DNA of 6,339 nt, taken from assembly GCA_013695195.1 (NCBI GenBank), contig JACDAY010000373.1, positions 1-6,339 of the forward strand, given 5' to 3'. The translations under genes and the position numbers were made by a program. The DNA comes from Blastocatellia bacterium (GTDB lineage Bacteria; Acidobacteriota; Blastocatellia; Pyrinomonadales; Pyrinomonadaceae). A model generated the notes under the pieces. That model did no database searches. It was not told the DNA's origin and was given only the letters and a program-made list of their open reading frames with translations. This document shows positions 5,635-6,339 of this stretch, in pieces. Each line of letters begins with the position of its first letter. Position 1 is the stretch's first letter.

Positions 5635-6297
5635 ATGAGCCGCGATAAATCGAAGCAAGCCGCCGAAGTAATTAAACGGTTAAAAAAGGAGTATCCCGAC
5701 GCCCATTGCGCGCTCCAACATTCGAACGCATTCGAGTTGTTGATCGCAACGATTCTTTCTGCGCAATGTACCGACGTACGGGTAAATATAGTTACCGCAA
5801 CGCTATTTCGTAAATACCGCAGCCCACAGGATTTTGTTTCCGTGCAGCAGGACGAATTGGAGCGGGACATTCGCTCAACCGGTTTCTTTAGAAATAAAGC
5901 TAAAAATATACAAGCTGCCTGCGCCAGGCTGCTCGAGGTTTACGGGGGTGAAATTCCGCATACGATGGACGAGATCCTGACGCTTGGCGGTGTTGCCCGA
6001 AAGACTGCGAATGTCGTACTAGGAAACGCGTTCGGCATCGCCTCGGGTGTCGTCGTCGATACGCACGTTTCGCGGTTATCGCAAAGGCTGGGCTTAACTA
6101 CCGAAACGACTCCGGAAAAAATCGAACGCGATCTGCAGCTGCTCGTCCCGAAAAAAAAATGGATAATATTTCCGCATTGGATGATATTTCACGGCCGCCG
6201 CATCTGCCAGGCCCGCAAACCCAAATGCACCGAGTGCGTACTTGCGGATATTTGTCCGTCTTATAAGATTTTTATACAAGGGCGGAAAAAGCGGTAA
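5635..6297 (+). CDS. nth: Endonuclease III (DNA glycosylase/AP lyase)
   Basis: Base-excision repair enzyme that removes oxidised pyrimidines from DNA and nicks the abasic site by beta-elimination. From the ATG at 5635 it is 220 residues, close to the family norm of about 210-230. It has LLIATILSAQCTD near the N-terminus, a helix-hairpin-helix LTLGGVARKTANVVL (115-129) with catalytic Lys123, and VVVDTHVSRLSQRLGL with catalytic Asp142. The HWMIFHGR block is followed by a complete [4Fe-4S] ligand set C-x6-C-x2-C-x5-C (Cys191, 198, 201, 207). The hairpin reads L-G-G-V-A where E. coli Nth has L-P-G-V-G, a mild variant. A TTG at 5587 would add 16 residues unlike the family N-terminus, so I chose the ATG. 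The A9 run at 6151-6159 (Lys-rich LVPKKKW) is in frame, with HWMIFHGR at the expected distance, so there is no frameshift. Three in-frame TAA codons end the gene. It is divergent from the aminotransferase and functionally unrelated to it. Confidence 0.96.
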   Translation: MSRDKSKQAAEVIKRLKKEYPDAHCALQHSNAFELLIATILSAQCTDVRVNIVTATLFRKYRSPQDFVSVQQDELERDIRSTGFFRNKAKNIQAACARLLEVYGGEIPHTMDEILTLGGVARKTANVVLGNAFGIASGVVVDTHVSRLSQRLGLTTETTPEKIERDLQLLVPKKKWIIFPHWMIFHGRRICQARKPKCTECVLADICPSYKIFIQGRKKR

Positions 6298-6303
6298 TAA
6301 TAA

Positions 6304-6339
6304 TATGCTGCGTCGGAACGCAGGCTCCCAGCCTGCATG
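6304..6339 (+). repeat. Hairpin-forming GCAGGCT-CCC-AGCCTGC repeat, cut by the window end
   Basis: GCAGGCT (6320-6326) and AGCCTGC (6330-6336) form a perfect 7-bp stem with a CCC loop. ATGC (6304-6307) and GCAT (6335-6338) give a further short match, as do TGCG and CGCA. It begins 7 bases after the nth stop. The segment looks like the start of a dispersed intergenic repeat; no T-tract is visible before the edge, so calling it a terminator is not justified. Confidence 0.5.

Overview
The window is 6.3 kb of bacterial chromosome with moderate GC content and ordinary gene density. The genes indicate a Gram-negative bacterium: phosphatidylethanolamine synthesis, an O-antigen-ligase-type membrane protein and a sugar-nucleotide aminotransferase. 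The pairing of a short (archaeal/PSD-A type) phosphatidylserine decarboxylase with PssA, the style of the dispersed intergenic repeats and the Nth sequence remind me of Acidobacteriota (Blastocatellia-like). That assignment is an impression from sequence style and was not tested.

Layout. (1) Bases 1-1279, plus strand: the 3' end of psd, then a complete pssA. These are the two consecutive steps CDP-diacylglycerol + serine -> phosphatidylserine -> phosphatidylethanolamine. (2) Bases 1280-1462: the gap between convergent genes, almost filled by a long imperfect inverted repeat (1302-1447). (3) Bases 1463-4195, minus strand: a membrane-anchored TPR/jelly-roll protein followed 63 bp later by a Wzy_C/O-antigen-ligase family protein, probably one transcription unit. 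(4) Bases 4196-4330: a gap holding a single copy of the same repeat and a promoter-like sequence for the TPR gene. (5) Bases 4331-5446, minus strand: a DegT/DnrJ/EryC1-family PLP aminotransferase for nucleotide-linked keto sugars. (6) Bases 5447-5634: a divergent intergenic region with two arrays of 7-bp repeats in opposite orientation. (7) Bases 5635-6297, plus strand: endonuclease III (nth), followed by a hairpin-forming repeat cut by the window end.

The minus-strand genes fit one theme, cell-surface polysaccharide: the aminotransferase would make an amino sugar, and the ligase would polymerise or transfer the glycan on the periplasmic face. The TPR protein has one N-terminal membrane anchor and a predicted periplasmic jelly-roll, so it is a plausible partner of the ligase (inference). 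psd-pssA supplies membrane lipid and nth serves base-excision repair; both are housekeeping.

I see no phage, transposase, CRISPR or defence genes and no RNA genes. Points worth a second look are a Ser-Ser in place of the usual Gly-Ser at the Psd self-processing site, the three-arm dispersed repeat family, the inverted heptamer arrays (with a degenerate relative before the ligase start), and the TPR/jelly-roll protein paired with the ligase.
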